64,000 nt of DNA from JAAYYM01 sp964483545 (GTDB taxonomy: Bacteria; Bacillota; Clostridia; Lachnospirales; Lachnospiraceae), in contig CAZACC010000001.1 in the NCBI GenBank assembly GCA_964483545.1, positions 15,478 to 79,477 of the forward strand, written 5' to 3'. A program made the translations under genes and the position numbers. This document shows, one piece after another, positions 26,211-35,139 of this stretch (positions within the stretch are counted from its first letter, which is position 1; each line of letters starts with the position of its first letter). The notes under the pieces were generated by a model. That model worked only from the letters and a program-made list of their open reading frames with translations. It had not been told where the DNA came from and made no database searches.

Positions 26211-28235
26211 ATGGATAATAATCATCCCAATCCTTCGGGAAATCAAGATAATGGAAATAAAGGGAACAATAATAAGAACCAGCCTCCCAAAAATAAACAG
26301 ACGCTGCTCGTACTGCTGATAGCATCTCTGGTTACGCTGCTCTTCCTTTCCTATTTTAGAACAGTTGTATCTAAGGCATCGGAGCAGGAAATATCTTACA
26401 ATGAGTTTATCGCCATGGTAGAAGAAGGAAAGGTGGATAAAGTTGTTGTAGATTCCGATCAGATTACAATCATACCGAAACAGCAGGATAATCCCTTGAT
26501 GCCTTTGACCTACTATACAGGCGTGGTTGATGATCCTGAACGTTCGGATCGTTTATTAAAGGCGGGCGTTACCTATTCACAGGAAATACCAGATTCTTCT
26601 GGAACAATCACGTATATTTTGGTCAGCTATGTGCTGCCTCTGGTGCTTGTATGGGTTGCTCTCAGCTTTTTAATGAAGCATATGAACAAGGGCGGAGGCG
26701 TGATGGGCGTCGGTAAGAGCAACGCTAAGGTTTATGTGGAAAAGGAAACAGGTGTTACCTTCAAAGATGTTGCAGGACAGGATGAGGCGAAGGAGTCTTT
26801 GCAGGAAGTAGTGGACTTTTTGCATAATCCAGGTAAGTATGTCCAGATTGGTGCAAAACTGCCAAAGGGAGCGTTGCTGGTAGGACCGCCTGGAACAGGT
26901 AAGACATTATTAGCAAAGGCTGTAGCGGGGGAAGCGCATGTTCCGTTCTTTTCACTTGCTGGATCGGATTTTGTAGAGATGTATGTGGGTGTCGGGGCTT
27001 CAAGAGTACGTGATTTGTTCAAGGAAGCGCAGAAAAGTGCACCATGTATTATTTTTATAGACGAAATTGATGCTATCGGCAAGAGTCGTGACAGCAGATA
27101 CGGCGGTGGAAATGATGAGCGGGAGCAGACCTTGAATCAGCTGCTTTCTGAGATGGATGGATTTGATACTTCAAAGGGGCTGCTGATTCTGGCAGCGACG
27201 AACAGACCTGAGATACTGGATAAAGCCTTATTAAGACCAGGTCGTTTTGATAGAAGAATTATCGTAGATAAGCCTGATTTGAAGGGTAGACGGGATACAT
27301 TGCGTGTACACTCCAAGGATGTATTGATGGATGATACTGTGGATTTGGAAGAAATCGCACTTGCAACAGCAGGAGCGGTGGGATCTGATCTGGCCAATAT
27401 GATTAATGAAGCGGCCATTAATGCAGTAAAATGTGGTAGAAAGGTTGTAACACAGGCAGATCTGTTTGAGGCGATAGAGCTTGTTATGATGGGGAAAGAA
27501 AAGAAAGACAGCATCATGACGAAAGAAGAAAGAAGAATTGTGTCCTTTCATGAAATCGGTCATGCACTGGCAAGTGCGTTGCAGAAAAATACGGAACCAG
27601 TGCAGAAGATTACGATTGTTCCACGTACGATGGGCGCTTTGGGTTATGTATTACAGGTGCCTGAGGAGGAAAAGCATCTACTGAATAAAAAGGAATTGGA
27701 AGAACGGCTGGTTACTTTCCTAGCAGGACGTGCCGCAGAGGAATTGGTTTTTGATTCTGTTACGACAGGGGCATCTAATGATATCGAAAAGGCTACAGAA
27801 ATTGCAAGATCCATGGTAACACAGTATGGTATGTCAGAGAGGTTCGGTCTGATCAAGCTGGAGTCAGTGGAAGATAAATACCTGAGTGGCAGAACTGTTA
27901 TGGAATGTTCCGATTCAACAGCAGCGCAGATTGATTCTGAAATTATGATGATGCTAGATGGCTCTTATAAAAAAGCGAAGGAACTGCTGCAGGAGAATCT
28001 GGAACTGTTGCATAAGCTAGCAGATTATCTGATTGAGAAAGAGACGATTACAGGAAAAGAATTTATGCAGATCTTCCGCAAGGAGAAGGGGCTGCCTGAA
28101 CCGAAAACCAAAGAATCTGAAGAGATAAAGTCAGAAGAGCCAAAACAGGAAGAGCCAAAACAGGAAGAGCTAAAACAGGAAGAGCTAAAACAGGAAGAGC
28201 CAAAACAGGAAGAGCAGCTAAACGAAGAAGTATAG
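26211..28235 (+). CDS. ftsH: ATP-dependent zinc metalloprotease FtsH
   Basis: 674 residues. An Asn/Pro-rich N-terminus precedes two membrane helices flanking an extracellular loop (about 32-145). The AAA+ domain has GPPGTGKT (225-232), IIFIDEIDAIG and the arginine-finger region RPGRFDRR. The protease domain has HEIGH (about 447-451), which fits HExxH but replaces the usual HEAGH, and the distal ligand region ASNDIEKAT. The C-terminus ends in five EE(P/L)KQ units. It degrades membrane proteins and regulators. The start at 26211 follows GGAGAATAAAC; a 30-base longer frame has no site. The usual tilS-hpt neighbours are absent, so this may be a secondary FtsH. Confidence 0.92.
   Translation: MDNNHPNPSGNQDNGNKGNNNKNQPPKNKQTLLVLLIASLVTLLFLSYFRTVVSKASEQEISYNEFIAMVEEGKVDKVVVDSDQITIIPKQQDNPLMPLTYYTGVVDDPERSDRLLKAGVTYSQEIPDSSGTITYILVSYVLPLVLVWVALSFLMKHMNKGGGVMGVGKSNAKVYVEKETGVTFKDVAGQDEAKESLQEVVDFLHNPGKYVQIGAKLPKGALLVGPPGTGKTLLAKAVAGEAHVPFFSLAGSDFVEMYVGVGASRVRDLFKEAQKSAPCIIFIDEIDAIGKSRDSRYGGGNDEREQTLNQLLSEMDGFDTSKGLLILAATNRPEILDKALLRPGRFDRRIIVDKPDLKGRRDTLRVHSKDVLMDDTVDLEEIALATAGAVGSDLANMINEAAINAVKCGRKVVTQADLFEAIELVMMGKEKKDSIMTKEERRIVSFHEIGHALASALQKNTEPVQKITIVPRTMGALGYVLQVPEEEKHLLNKKELEERLVTFLAGRAAEELVFDSVTTGASNDIEKATEIARSMVTQYGMSERFGLIKLESVEDKYLSGRTVMECSDSTAAQIDSEIMMMLDGSYKKAKELLQENLELLHKLADYLIEKETITGKEFMQIFRKEKGLPEPKTKESEEIKSEEPKQEEPKQEELKQEELKQEEPKQEEQLNEEV
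28134..28208 (+). repeat. Five tandem 15-bp repeats in the 3' end of ftsH
   Basis: GAAGAGCCAAAACAG occurs five times in direct tandem (third and fourth copies have CTA for CCA), encoding EEPKQ or EELKQ. Unit length is a multiple of three, so copy-number change by slippage would keep the frame. Confidence 0.95.
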
Positions 28236-28260
28236 AATCCAAGGGACAAATATTTAAACT

Positions 28261-28288
28261 TTGAAATCCCTTGCACATGATGTATAAT
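28261..28288 (+). promoter_or_regulatory. Promoter for the sugar-sensor operon
   Basis: TTGAAA, 16-base spacer, TATAAT, 25 bases after the ftsH stop. The predicted transcript would begin at or in the hairpin at 28292-28324. Confidence 0.6.
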
Positions 28289-28291
28289 AAA

Positions 28292-28324
28292 AAAGACTTG
28301 AGTTATCTATATGCTCAAGTCTTT
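28292..28324. other. Perfect hairpin in the 5' leader of the sensor operon
   Basis: AAAGACTTGAG and CTCAAGTCTTT pair perfectly over 11 bp with an 11-base loop. On the plus strand no T-run follows, so it is a poor ftsH terminator. It lies at the predicted 5' end of the next transcript. Read on the minus strand it is followed by T-rich DNA. Confidence 0.7.
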
Positions 28325-28363
28325 CGTTCTGTACAGCAGCCATTTTACGGTATGAGGTATGCA

Positions 28364-29446
28364 ATGTCGATATTCAGCAAGATGAAATCCAGACTGACCA
28401 TAGGTAACAAAGATAAGGCACTGACAGTGCTTTTGATTGTGATATCGGCAATTATGTTAATCATAACCGCCCTTAGTCTGGTATATTTCAGGGTGCAGGT
28501 AACCAATCTGAATACAGTTGAAAACACAGAATACAGCGAATATGATCGTCATTATGCGTTGATTACCGATGACCTGGAGAAGTCTTTTTGGGACTCAGTG
28601 TATACAGGAACCAAGGAAGAGGGAGACAGAAGCGGAGCATATGTGGAGCGACTTGGAAAAAATCTGGCAGTCTCCTATACGAAAAATGAATTAATGGACA
28701 TTGCGATTGATTCGCATGTAGATGGTATTATTCTGGAGGCTGATGAAAGTGATGAGACAACACAGCTGATCCAACGGGCTGCAGAAAACGATATACCAGT
28801 AATAACCGTACTGAGTGACTGTTCCAATAGCGATAGGAAAAGCTATATTGGAGTCAGTAACTATAATTTGGGCGGAGAATACGGTAAACAGATTATGAAG
28901 CTGCTCAATGGAGAAAATCAGAAGGTACTGGTTCTGATGAATGTTAATACGGAAGATTCTTCCCAGAATATTATCTTTACGGCCATTCAGGAAACCTTGG
29001 AAAAAGCTGGTGTAGATATGAGTCATATTGATATTGATACAGCAGCAATTAGCGATGATGGCGCATTTAGCGCAGAGGAGTCAATACGTGATATTTTTAT
29101 GGATTCAGAAAATCTGCCTGATATTATGATTTGCCTGAATGAGCTGAATACTACAAGTGCTTATCAGGCTGTAGTAGATTATAATAAAGTAGGTATCATC
29201 AATATCATAGGATATTATAGTTCCGACACAATACTGAAAGCGATTGACAGAAATATCATTCAGGCGACTATATCCGTAGACACTGCTCAAATGGGAAGGT
29301 ACTGTGTACAGGCATTGGATGAATATATAGCTACAGGGCATGTCAGCGAGTATTTTTCAGTAGACATATCTCAAATTACGATGGAAAATGTAAATCATTA
29401 TCTGACCGAAGAGGAAGCGGATGAAAGTAAAGATCAAGAAAACTAA
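28364..29446 (+). CDS. Membrane-anchored periplasmic-binding-protein-like sugar sensor
   Basis: 360 residues: one N-terminal transmembrane helix (about 22-45), then a type I periplasmic-binding fold (DGIILEADES, IPVITVLSD, YIGVSNYNLGGEYGKQI, and IGYYSSDTIL near the end). It has no lipobox, so it is a fixed receptor. It is followed by a YesM-type kinase (26-base overlap) and a YesN-type regulator. This order matches the XylFII-LytS-YesN three-component xylose sensor described in Clostridium beijerinckii. The start at 28364 is chosen for GAGG 6 bases upstream; earlier ATGs at 28271 and 28352 lack a site. The ligand is presumably a monosaccharide. Confidence 0.78.
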   Translation: MSIFSKMKSRLTIGNKDKALTVLLIVISAIMLIITALSLVYFRVQVTNLNTVENTEYSEYDRHYALITDDLEKSFWDSVYTGTKEEGDRSGAYVERLGKNLAVSYTKNELMDIAIDSHVDGIILEADESDETTQLIQRAAENDIPVITVLSDCSNSDRKSYIGVSNYNLGGEYGKQIMKLLNGENQKVLVLMNVNTEDSSQNIIFTAIQETLEKAGVDMSHIDIDTAAISDDGAFSAEESIRDIFMDSENLPDIMICLNELNTTSAYQAVVDYNKVGIINIIGYYSSDTILKAIDRNIIQATISVDTAQMGRYCVQALDEYIATGHVSEYFSVDISQITMENVNHYLTEEEADESKDQEN

Positions 29447-30926
29447 CATCAGCCTCAAGCTGACCATACAGTCCAAGTTAATACTTGTCTTTATATTCAC
29501 GTCTATCATTATTTTTATCGTGAATCTGTTTGTGTATGTCAACCTGAATCGGATGATCAGCAAGATTGAGGAAATCTATGCAAGTAATGTGAATCTGAAT
29601 GATTTGACAGAGGCGTTATCGGATGTTCAGATCAGCATGACAGACTATTTGAACACAAAGAGCTCTGATGCCATTGAACAGTATTACCGCAGTGAACAGG
29701 ACTATGCCAATCTTCTTAACGATCTGGATGTTACTACAACAAACAGTGATATGAAGCTTATGGAAAAGGGAATCAAGAATATGTCAGATACCTATCTGAA
29801 GATTACAAATGAAACCGTCCAAAGCAAACGAGGTAGAAATGTCGAGAAATATAAGAATAGTTATGAGGAAGCCAGTACACTTTTTTCTTATATAAATACA
29901 TATATTTACAGTTTGAATAATGAACAATTCAAGTACAATTCGGGTAATTATGAGGTATTACTTTCATCAATGAAGTATTCGGAAGTGATCAGTCTGTCGA
30001 TTCTGGTAGCGGTTGCATTTTGCAACACCATGATTATCATTTTTATGACACGCAGTATTACAAATCCATTAAAGGAGCTCGCAAAGATTGCAAATGAGGT
30101 AGCTAGTGGAAGACTGGATGTAGAGCTGCTGAAGATCAAATCAAATGACGAAGTCGGAGTTGTGGCAAAGGCATTTAATAAAATGATTCTCAGTATCAGA
30201 GAATATATTGAACAGATACGGGTTCGTATGGAGATGGAAAGCGCCATGAAGGAAAAAGAGCTTATGATGGCGACACATCTAAAGGATGCACAGCTGAAAT
30301 ATCTGCAGGCACAGATCAATCCTCATTTTTTATTTAATACCTTGAATGCTGGAGCGCAGTTGGCTATGCTGGAGGATGCTGAGAGAACCAATGTCTATAT
30401 TCAGAACATGGCAGATTTTTTCAGGTATAATGTAAAAAAGAATAATGATAGTGTTACGCTCAGAGAAGAGGTCGAGCTGATTGACAGCTACATATACATT
30501 CTGAATGTGAGGTTTTCTGGAGATATCCATTTTGAAAAGAAGATCAATCAGGAGCTGTTGGATATAAAGATGCCAAGTATGATTTTGCAGCCAATCGTGG
30601 AAAACAGTGTCAATTACGGCATTCGTAATATTGACTGGGAGGGCTTAATCACGTTATCTGTTTATGAGGAGAAGGGCAAGGTTTGTGTCAGCATCAAGGA
30701 TAATGGTGCAGGTATGACCGCAGAGAAGATACAGCAGATCATGGCAAAGGAAGTACAGCAGTCAGAAACAGCAGACCACTCCAATGGTGTAGGTCTGGAG
30801 AATGTAATCAATCGTCTGCAGATATTCTTTAATGATGAAGATATCTTCATCATTCAGAGTGAAGGTGAAAATAAAGGTTCAGAAGTCATCATCAGATTAC
30901 CAAAGTCAAAGAAAGAGGTTTCGTAA
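29421..30926 (+). CDS. YesM/LytS-type sensor histidine kinase
   Basis: 501 residues. Transmembrane helices at about 18-42 and 190-210 bracket a helical extracellular domain; a HAMP domain (about 212-265) leads to the His_kinase motif QINPHFLFNTLN (His about 301) and a GHKL ATPase domain with NSVNYGI, IKDNGAGM and GVGLENVINRL. It should phosphorylate the next gene's product. Its start lies 26 bases inside the preceding sensor gene, behind GAGGAAGCGG, indicating tight coupling. The extracellular domain is not itself a binding-protein fold, so sensing probably passes through the upstream binding protein. Confidence 0.92.
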   Translation: MKVKIKKTNISLKLTIQSKLILVFIFTSIIIFIVNLFVYVNLNRMISKIEEIYASNVNLNDLTEALSDVQISMTDYLNTKSSDAIEQYYRSEQDYANLLNDLDVTTTNSDMKLMEKGIKNMSDTYLKITNETVQSKRGRNVEKYKNSYEEASTLFSYINTYIYSLNNEQFKYNSGNYEVLLSSMKYSEVISLSILVAVAFCNTMIIIFMTRSITNPLKELAKIANEVASGRLDVELLKIKSNDEVGVVAKAFNKMILSIREYIEQIRVRMEMESAMKEKELMMATHLKDAQLKYLQAQINPHFLFNTLNAGAQLAMLEDAERTNVYIQNMADFFRYNVKKNNDSVTLREEVELIDSYIYILNVRFSGDIHFEKKINQELLDIKMPSMILQPIVENSVNYGIRNIDWEGLITLSVYEEKGKVCVSIKDNGAGMTAEKIQQIMAKEVQQSETADHSNGVGLENVINRLQIFFNDEDIFIIQSEGENKGSEVIIRLPKSKKEVS

Positions 30927-32524
30927 TGTATAGAATTATGTTGGCAGATGACGAGGGAATTGTCATTGATTCCCTGAAGTTTATCATTGAGAAGCATTTT
31001 AAGGAAGATTGTATCATTGAATCAGCAAAGACAGGCAGAAGCGTCATAGAGCTCGCTGAACAATTTCGTCCAGATATTGCCTTTATGGATATTCAGATGC
31101 CTGGTATTAATGGGATTGATGCCATGCGTGAAATCTGTAAGGTAGCCCCCTCTACCATATTTATAGTAATGTCAGCGTATGATAAATTTGACTATGCAAA
31201 GGAAGCTATTAATCTCGGTGTATTAGAATATCTGAACAAGCCTGTTGAACAGGCGAAGATTGTTGAAGTACTGAAACGTGCAATGAAGATGATCGATGAT
31301 GATAGGGAGAAGCGAAGTGAGGATCTGCTGATTCGTGAGAAGATGGAAACTGTTGTGCCGATTATAGAAAATGGCTTGATCTATTCTGTATTGTTTCAGG
31401 AGCATTTTGAAGAAGATATTGATAATTTTAAGAATCTGCTCAGAATGGAAGAGGACTATGGCTATATGGCAGTGCTTGTATGCGGAGAGTCGCAAGAGGG
31501 CAATTATATGACCAATGCCGTAGGCAGCGGCATTAAGGCCCAGAATGAATACCATGAAGTACGTGAAATTATCCGAGAATTTTTCACATGTGTAATCAGT
31601 TCAGTCATGGCAAACAAAATTGCGGTGTATGTTCCCTGCAAAGGAGATCATGCATTGGATTATAACGAACGTATTGAAGTAATCGAAAAAGCACGTGAGA
31701 TGTCACGCAAGCTGAAAAAACGACTAGATATACATTTCAGAGTCGGTATTGGTTCTGTCAGGCGGCTGAATGAAGCGATGACATCCTACCAGGAGGCGTT
31801 GACTTCACTGGTCAGTACAACGGGTACGGTTGCACATGTTGATGATTTGCCGTTGGTATGTGATTACGAATCGGATTACCCTATCGATATAGAGAAAATC
31901 ATCTTTGAACGGACGGAAAAGGGTGATGTAGAGGGTGCGACCATGTATGCAAATCAGTTCTTCGACTGGATGTTGGAAACCTACGGAGATTACATAACAG
32001 ATATTAAGTTAAAATGTCTTGAGTTTGTATTATGGGCAGAGCATGTAGCTTATGAAACAGGCGGCATGACATATCATTTTCGTTCTCGCCAAGATTATTT
32101 GCCATCACTGATGGCGTTTCAGAACTATGATGATTTGCGGATCTGGTTCGTTTCTAAGGTCAGTGAGGCAAGTCGGAATGTAACATCCAAAAAAGAGGAG
32201 CAGTCCAGTGGTGTCATTGCTCAGGCAAAGAACTATATTGATACACACTATAACAAAGATATCTCATTGGACGATGTGTCCAGAGAGGTTGAGATTAGCC
32301 CGTACTATTTCAGCAAACTGTTTAAAGAAGAAACAGGAGAGAACTTTATAGAATATGTTACAAACATTCGCCTTGAAAGGGCGAGGGAACTGCTGGCAAA
32401 GACAGAATACAGCATGAAGGAGATCTGTGGTGAGATCGGATATGCAGATCCGAATTATTTCAGCAGAATATTCAAGAAGAATGTCGGTTTGACACCTACT
32501 GAGTACAAGGAGGGGAGTAATTGA
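30926..32524 (+). CDS. YesN-type response regulator with AraC DNA-binding domain
   Basis: 532 residues. The receiver domain has the acidic pair DD (8-9), phospho-acceptor Asp55 in FMDIQMPG and a KP motif (about 106). A long central region follows, and the last 100 residues are an AraC/XylS double helix-turn-helix (ISLDDVSREVEISPYYFSKLFK, GYADPNYFSRIFKK). Its ATG overlaps the kinase stop by one base. It is expected to activate the adjacent sugar-binding protein and transporter genes. No operator can be assigned from sequence alone. Confidence 0.93.
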   Translation: MYRIMLADDEGIVIDSLKFIIEKHFKEDCIIESAKTGRSVIELAEQFRPDIAFMDIQMPGINGIDAMREICKVAPSTIFIVMSAYDKFDYAKEAINLGVLEYLNKPVEQAKIVEVLKRAMKMIDDDREKRSEDLLIREKMETVVPIIENGLIYSVLFQEHFEEDIDNFKNLLRMEEDYGYMAVLVCGESQEGNYMTNAVGSGIKAQNEYHEVREIIREFFTCVISSVMANKIAVYVPCKGDHALDYNERIEVIEKAREMSRKLKKRLDIHFRVGIGSVRRLNEAMTSYQEALTSLVSTTGTVAHVDDLPLVCDYESDYPIDIEKIIFERTEKGDVEGATMYANQFFDWMLETYGDYITDIKLKCLEFVLWAEHVAYETGGMTYHFRSRQDYLPSLMAFQNYDDLRIWFVSKVSEASRNVTSKKEEQSSGVIAQAKNYIDTHYNKDISLDDVSREVEISPYYFSKLFKEETGENFIEYVTNIRLERARELLAKTEYSMKEICGEIGYADPNYFSRIFKKNVGLTPTEYKEGSN

Positions 32525-33564
32525 TGAAAGCCAAACGTTGCATCAGCATTATTTGTGCATTGCTTTTGGTCGTTTCTCTGGCGGCTTGTGGCAAAAATGA
32601 AATGGCCAGAGAAGAAAAAATCGAAGAGGCTGAAGATAAACTTCAGATCGGAATGACGTTTGACTCTTTTGTCATTGAAAGATGGCAGAGAGACAGAGAT
32701 GTCTTTGTGGCAGCGGCGAAAGAACTGGGTGCTGAGGTCAACGTTCAGAATGCAAATGGTGAGGTAGATGAACAGATTGCCCAGATAGAATATTTCATTG
32801 ATCGTAATGTAGATGTCATTGTTGTTATTCCAATAGATGGAGAGAAGCTAGTTTCGTCGGTTGCAAAGGCAAAGAAAGCAGGAATTAAAGTGATTGCATA
32901 TGACCGTCCGATTAAATATGCAGATTCAGATCTATATATTTCATTTGATAATGAGGCCGTAGGCAGAATCATGGGAGAGGTTTTGTGCAGCAAGCTTCCA
33001 GCAGGCAGTAAGATCATAATGATCAGCGGACCGATGGCTGACAGCAACGTACCGATGGTCAATGCGGGATTTGAGAACATTGTAAAGCGGAATAAAAATA
33101 CAATCATTGATATTACATATGCTGAGGGATGGAGAGCGGAAGAGGCATACAATTATATTAATGATCACGTAACTGCTGTTTCAGAGGCCGATGCCATCAT
33201 GTGTGGTAATGACAATCTTGCTGGTCAGGCAATTAAGGCCTTGTCTGAACGTCGTCTGGCAGGAAAGGTATTGGTGGTCGGTCAGGATGCTGAACTAGAG
33301 GCGTGTCAGAGAATTGTAGAGGGGACACAGCTGATGACTGTCTTTAAGCCAGTGGAAAAGCTAGCCAGAGAAGCAGCTGAGTATGCAGTGAAACTGGCCA
33401 AAGGTGAAGATATCGGAGTGAAAGAGACATATATGGAAGGCGCTTATGAGATTCCATGTGTGACACTGGAGCCGATCAAGGTCACGGAAGACAATATGGA
33501 TGAAGTAGTCATCAACAGCGGGTTCCATCTTCGTGAAGATGTTTATATGAATGTAATGGAGTAA
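32524..33564 (+). CDS. Sugar-binding lipoprotein (XylF-like)
   Basis: 346 residues. Lipoprotein signal with lipobox LAAC (Cys about 22), then a type I sugar-binding fold: IGMTFDSFVIERWQRD, VDVIVVIPIDG, IKVIAYDRPI, the MCGNDNLAGQAI hinge block and VVGQDAELEA. Similar to xylose-binding XylF and to the ChvE-like protein downstream, but with its own sequence. The ATG at 32524 overlaps the regulator stop (TGATG) with AAGGAGG about 10 bases away. Its place in the sensor operon, before a terminator and apart from the permease genes, suggests a sensing or scavenging role, though it may also feed the transporter. Confidence 0.85.
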   Translation: MKAKRCISIICALLLVVSLAACGKNEMAREEKIEEAEDKLQIGMTFDSFVIERWQRDRDVFVAAAKELGAEVNVQNANGEVDEQIAQIEYFIDRNVDVIVVIPIDGEKLVSSVAKAKKAGIKVIAYDRPIKYADSDLYISFDNEAVGRIMGEVLCSKLPAGSKIIMISGPMADSNVPMVNAGFENIVKRNKNTIIDITYAEGWRAEEAYNYINDHVTAVSEADAIMCGNDNLAGQAIKALSERRLAGKVLVVGQDAELEACQRIVEGTQLMTVFKPVEKLAREAAEYAVKLAKGEDIGVKETYMEGAYEIPCVTLEPIKVTEDNMDEVVINSGFHLREDVYMNVME

Positions 33565-33608
33565 TCATCAGCTAGTTGCTTCATAGTTGCTTCATAATAC
33601 AAAAAAAT

Positions 33609-33643
33609 GCTAGTACAAAACACAAAAATGTGCTAGCTTTTTT
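33609..33643 (+). terminator. Terminator of the sensor operon
   Basis: GCTAGTACA and TGTGCTAGC form a 9-bp stem (one G-U) with an 11-base A-rich loop, followed by TTTTTT. It separates the regulatory genes from chvE. Confidence 0.85.
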
Positions 33644-33760
33644 ATTCTTAAATTTTTATAAAATGAAAATATGAAGAAGTTGACAAATATGTACTATTGG
33701 AAGTGTGTTATAGTTTATACTGTAGCAAGTAACAAACCAATTCAAAGGGAGGATTTTGAA

Positions 33761-34909
33761 ATGAAGAAAAAATTACTTAGTGCCATCCTTAGTGTAGCTA
33801 TGGTAGCTACATTACTCGTAGGATGCGGAAGCAAAGCAGAAGAAGCAGCACCGGCAGCAGATGCAGCAGCAGAAGAAGCAGCACCGGCAGCAGATGCAGC
33901 AGAAGAAGCAGCACCAGCAGCAGATGCAGCAGGCGGACTCGTTGGTGTAGCAATGCCTACAAAGGATTTACAGCGTTGGAATCAGGACGGCGAGAACATG
34001 AAGGCACAGCTTGAAGCAGCTGGTTACACAGTTGATCTTCAGTACGCTAATAACGATGTAGCAACTCAGGTATCAGTTCTTGAGAACATGATTGCTAATG
34101 GATGTAAGTTACTGGTTGTAGCTTCTATCGATGGTAGTGCTCTTGGTACAGTTCTGGAGCAGGCTAAAGAAGCAGCTATCCCGGTTATCGCTTATGATCG
34201 TCTGATCATGAACACAGATGCTTGCTCATATTATGCATCATTCGATAACTACAAGGTTGGTACTATGCAGGGTGAGTACGTTAGAGACGCTTTAAAGCTT
34301 GATACAGAAGCAGGTCCTTTCAACGTAGAGTTCTTTGGTGGTGACCCTGGTGATAACAATGCACTTCTGTTCTTCGGTGGCGCTATGGACGTTTTAAAGC
34401 CATACATCGATGAGGGTAAAATCGTTGTTCAGTCAGGTCAGAAGGAATTCGCAGAATGCGCAACAGCTTCATGGTCAACAGAGAATGCACAGAGCAGAAT
34501 GGAGAACATCGTTTCTTCATACTACGCTGATGGAACTAAGATCGATGCAGTTTGCTGTTCAAACGATTCTACATCACTTGGTGTTCAGAACGCATTAGAG
34601 AGCTCATACAATGGCGAGTGGCCAGTTATCACAGGTCAGGATTGTGATATCGCTAATATGCCTAACATCATTGCTGGAAAGCAGTCAATGTCAGTATTCA
34701 AGGATACTCGTGATCTGGCAGCTAAAACAGTCGAGATGGTTGACGCTATCATGAAGGGCGGAGAGGCTCCTGTTAACAACACTACAGATTATGACAACGG
34801 TGTTATGGTAGTTCCTTCATACCTCTGCGATCCTAAGTTCGCTGATAAGGATAACTACAAAGAGCTGTTAGTTGATTCAGGTTACTATACAGAGGATCAG
34901 TTAAAATAG
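33761..34909 (+). CDS. chvE: Multiple-monosaccharide-binding lipoprotein (ChvE family)
   Basis: 382 residues. Lipobox LVGC, then three EEAAPAADAA linker units, then a ChvE-type domain: VGVAMPTKDLQRW, LQYANNDVATQ, VVASIDGSALG, IAYDRLIMNT, YYASFDNYKVG, DNNALLFFGGAMDVLKPYI, and ITGQDCDIANMPNIIAG. ChvE binds several aldoses such as glucose, galactose, arabinose and xylose. The start at 33761 has AAAGGGAGGA upstream. Codon choice (many GTT, GCT, TTC, AAC) differs from neighbours in the way highly expressed genes do. A TTGACA at 33680 lies upstream but candidate -10 boxes are off-spaced. The hairpin after the stop may keep its mRNA more abundant than the downstream transporter. Confidence 0.93.
   Translation: MKKKLLSAILSVAMVATLLVGCGSKAEEAAPAADAAAEEAAPAADAAEEAAPAADAAGGLVGVAMPTKDLQRWNQDGENMKAQLEAAGYTVDLQYANNDVATQVSVLENMIANGCKLLVVASIDGSALGTVLEQAKEAAIPVIAYDRLIMNTDACSYYASFDNYKVGTMQGEYVRDALKLDTEAGPFNVEFFGGDPGDNNALLFFGGAMDVLKPYIDEGKIVVQSGQKEFAECATASWSTENAQSRMENIVSSYYADGTKIDAVCCSNDSTSLGVQNALESSYNGEWPVITGQDCDIANMPNIIAGKQSMSVFKDTRDLAAKTVEMVDAIMKGGEAPVNNTTDYDNGVMVVPSYLCDPKFADKDNYKELLVDSGYYTEDQLK
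33838..33930 (+). repeat. Three 30-bp repeats in the chvE linker
   Basis: A 30-base unit beginning AGAAGAAGCAGCACC occurs at 33838, 33871 and 33901, the first followed by a 3-base insertion and the third with one mismatch. It encodes EEAAPAADAA, the tether between lipid anchor and binding domain. Confidence 0.95.
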
Positions 34910-34948
34910 TCAGTTATAATCAGATAAGTGTCTGAAAGATTTGAATAG

Positions 34949-34972
34949 ACAGGCGGGTATTATCCCGCCTGT
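34949..34972 (+). terminator. Intercistronic hairpin after chvE
   Basis: ACAGGCGGG and CCCGCCTGT form a perfect 9-bp GC-rich stem with a six-base loop. The T-run is poor (TGTATTCT), so partial termination or 3' end protection of chvE mRNA is more likely than full termination. Confidence 0.65.
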
Positions 34973-35133
34973 TGTATTCTGAACAAGTATGATATACGGA
35001 GTTAAATGCGCACATAGCATATATTATATATCCGATCTAGACATATGTTATATGCTGTTTGCACATTTGGAGCTCTGTGGAGGACAGAAGTTCTTGAACC
35101 TCCGTACAAAATTTGTTACATTAGTAATAGGGT

Positions 35134-35139
35134 TATAAT
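35134..35139 (+). promoter_or_regulatory. Possible -10 box for mmsA-mmsB
   Basis: TATAAT 37 bases before the mmsA start; the best -35 (TTGTTA at 35113) is only 15 bases away. The 266 bases between chvE and mmsA otherwise hold the hairpin at 34949, an AT-rich inverted repeat near 35010-35052 and a GGAGG/CCTCC pairing at 35080-35103. Confidence 0.35.

Noticed and set aside
26732..27517. Long antisense frames opposite ftsH
   Set aside because: They are shadows of the strongly conserved AAA+ coding region; no start site or recognisable product.
27540..27565. HEIGH motif as inactivation of FtsH
   Set aside because: Both His ligands and the Glu are kept, so the zinc site can still form; only the non-ligand Ala is changed.
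28134..28208. Short tandem repeats as a CRISPR array
   Set aside because: Units are contiguous, 15 bp, without spacers, and lie in frame in ftsH.
28292..28324. Hairpin as the ftsH terminator
   Set aside because: No T-run follows on the plus strand, and a promoter lies just upstream.
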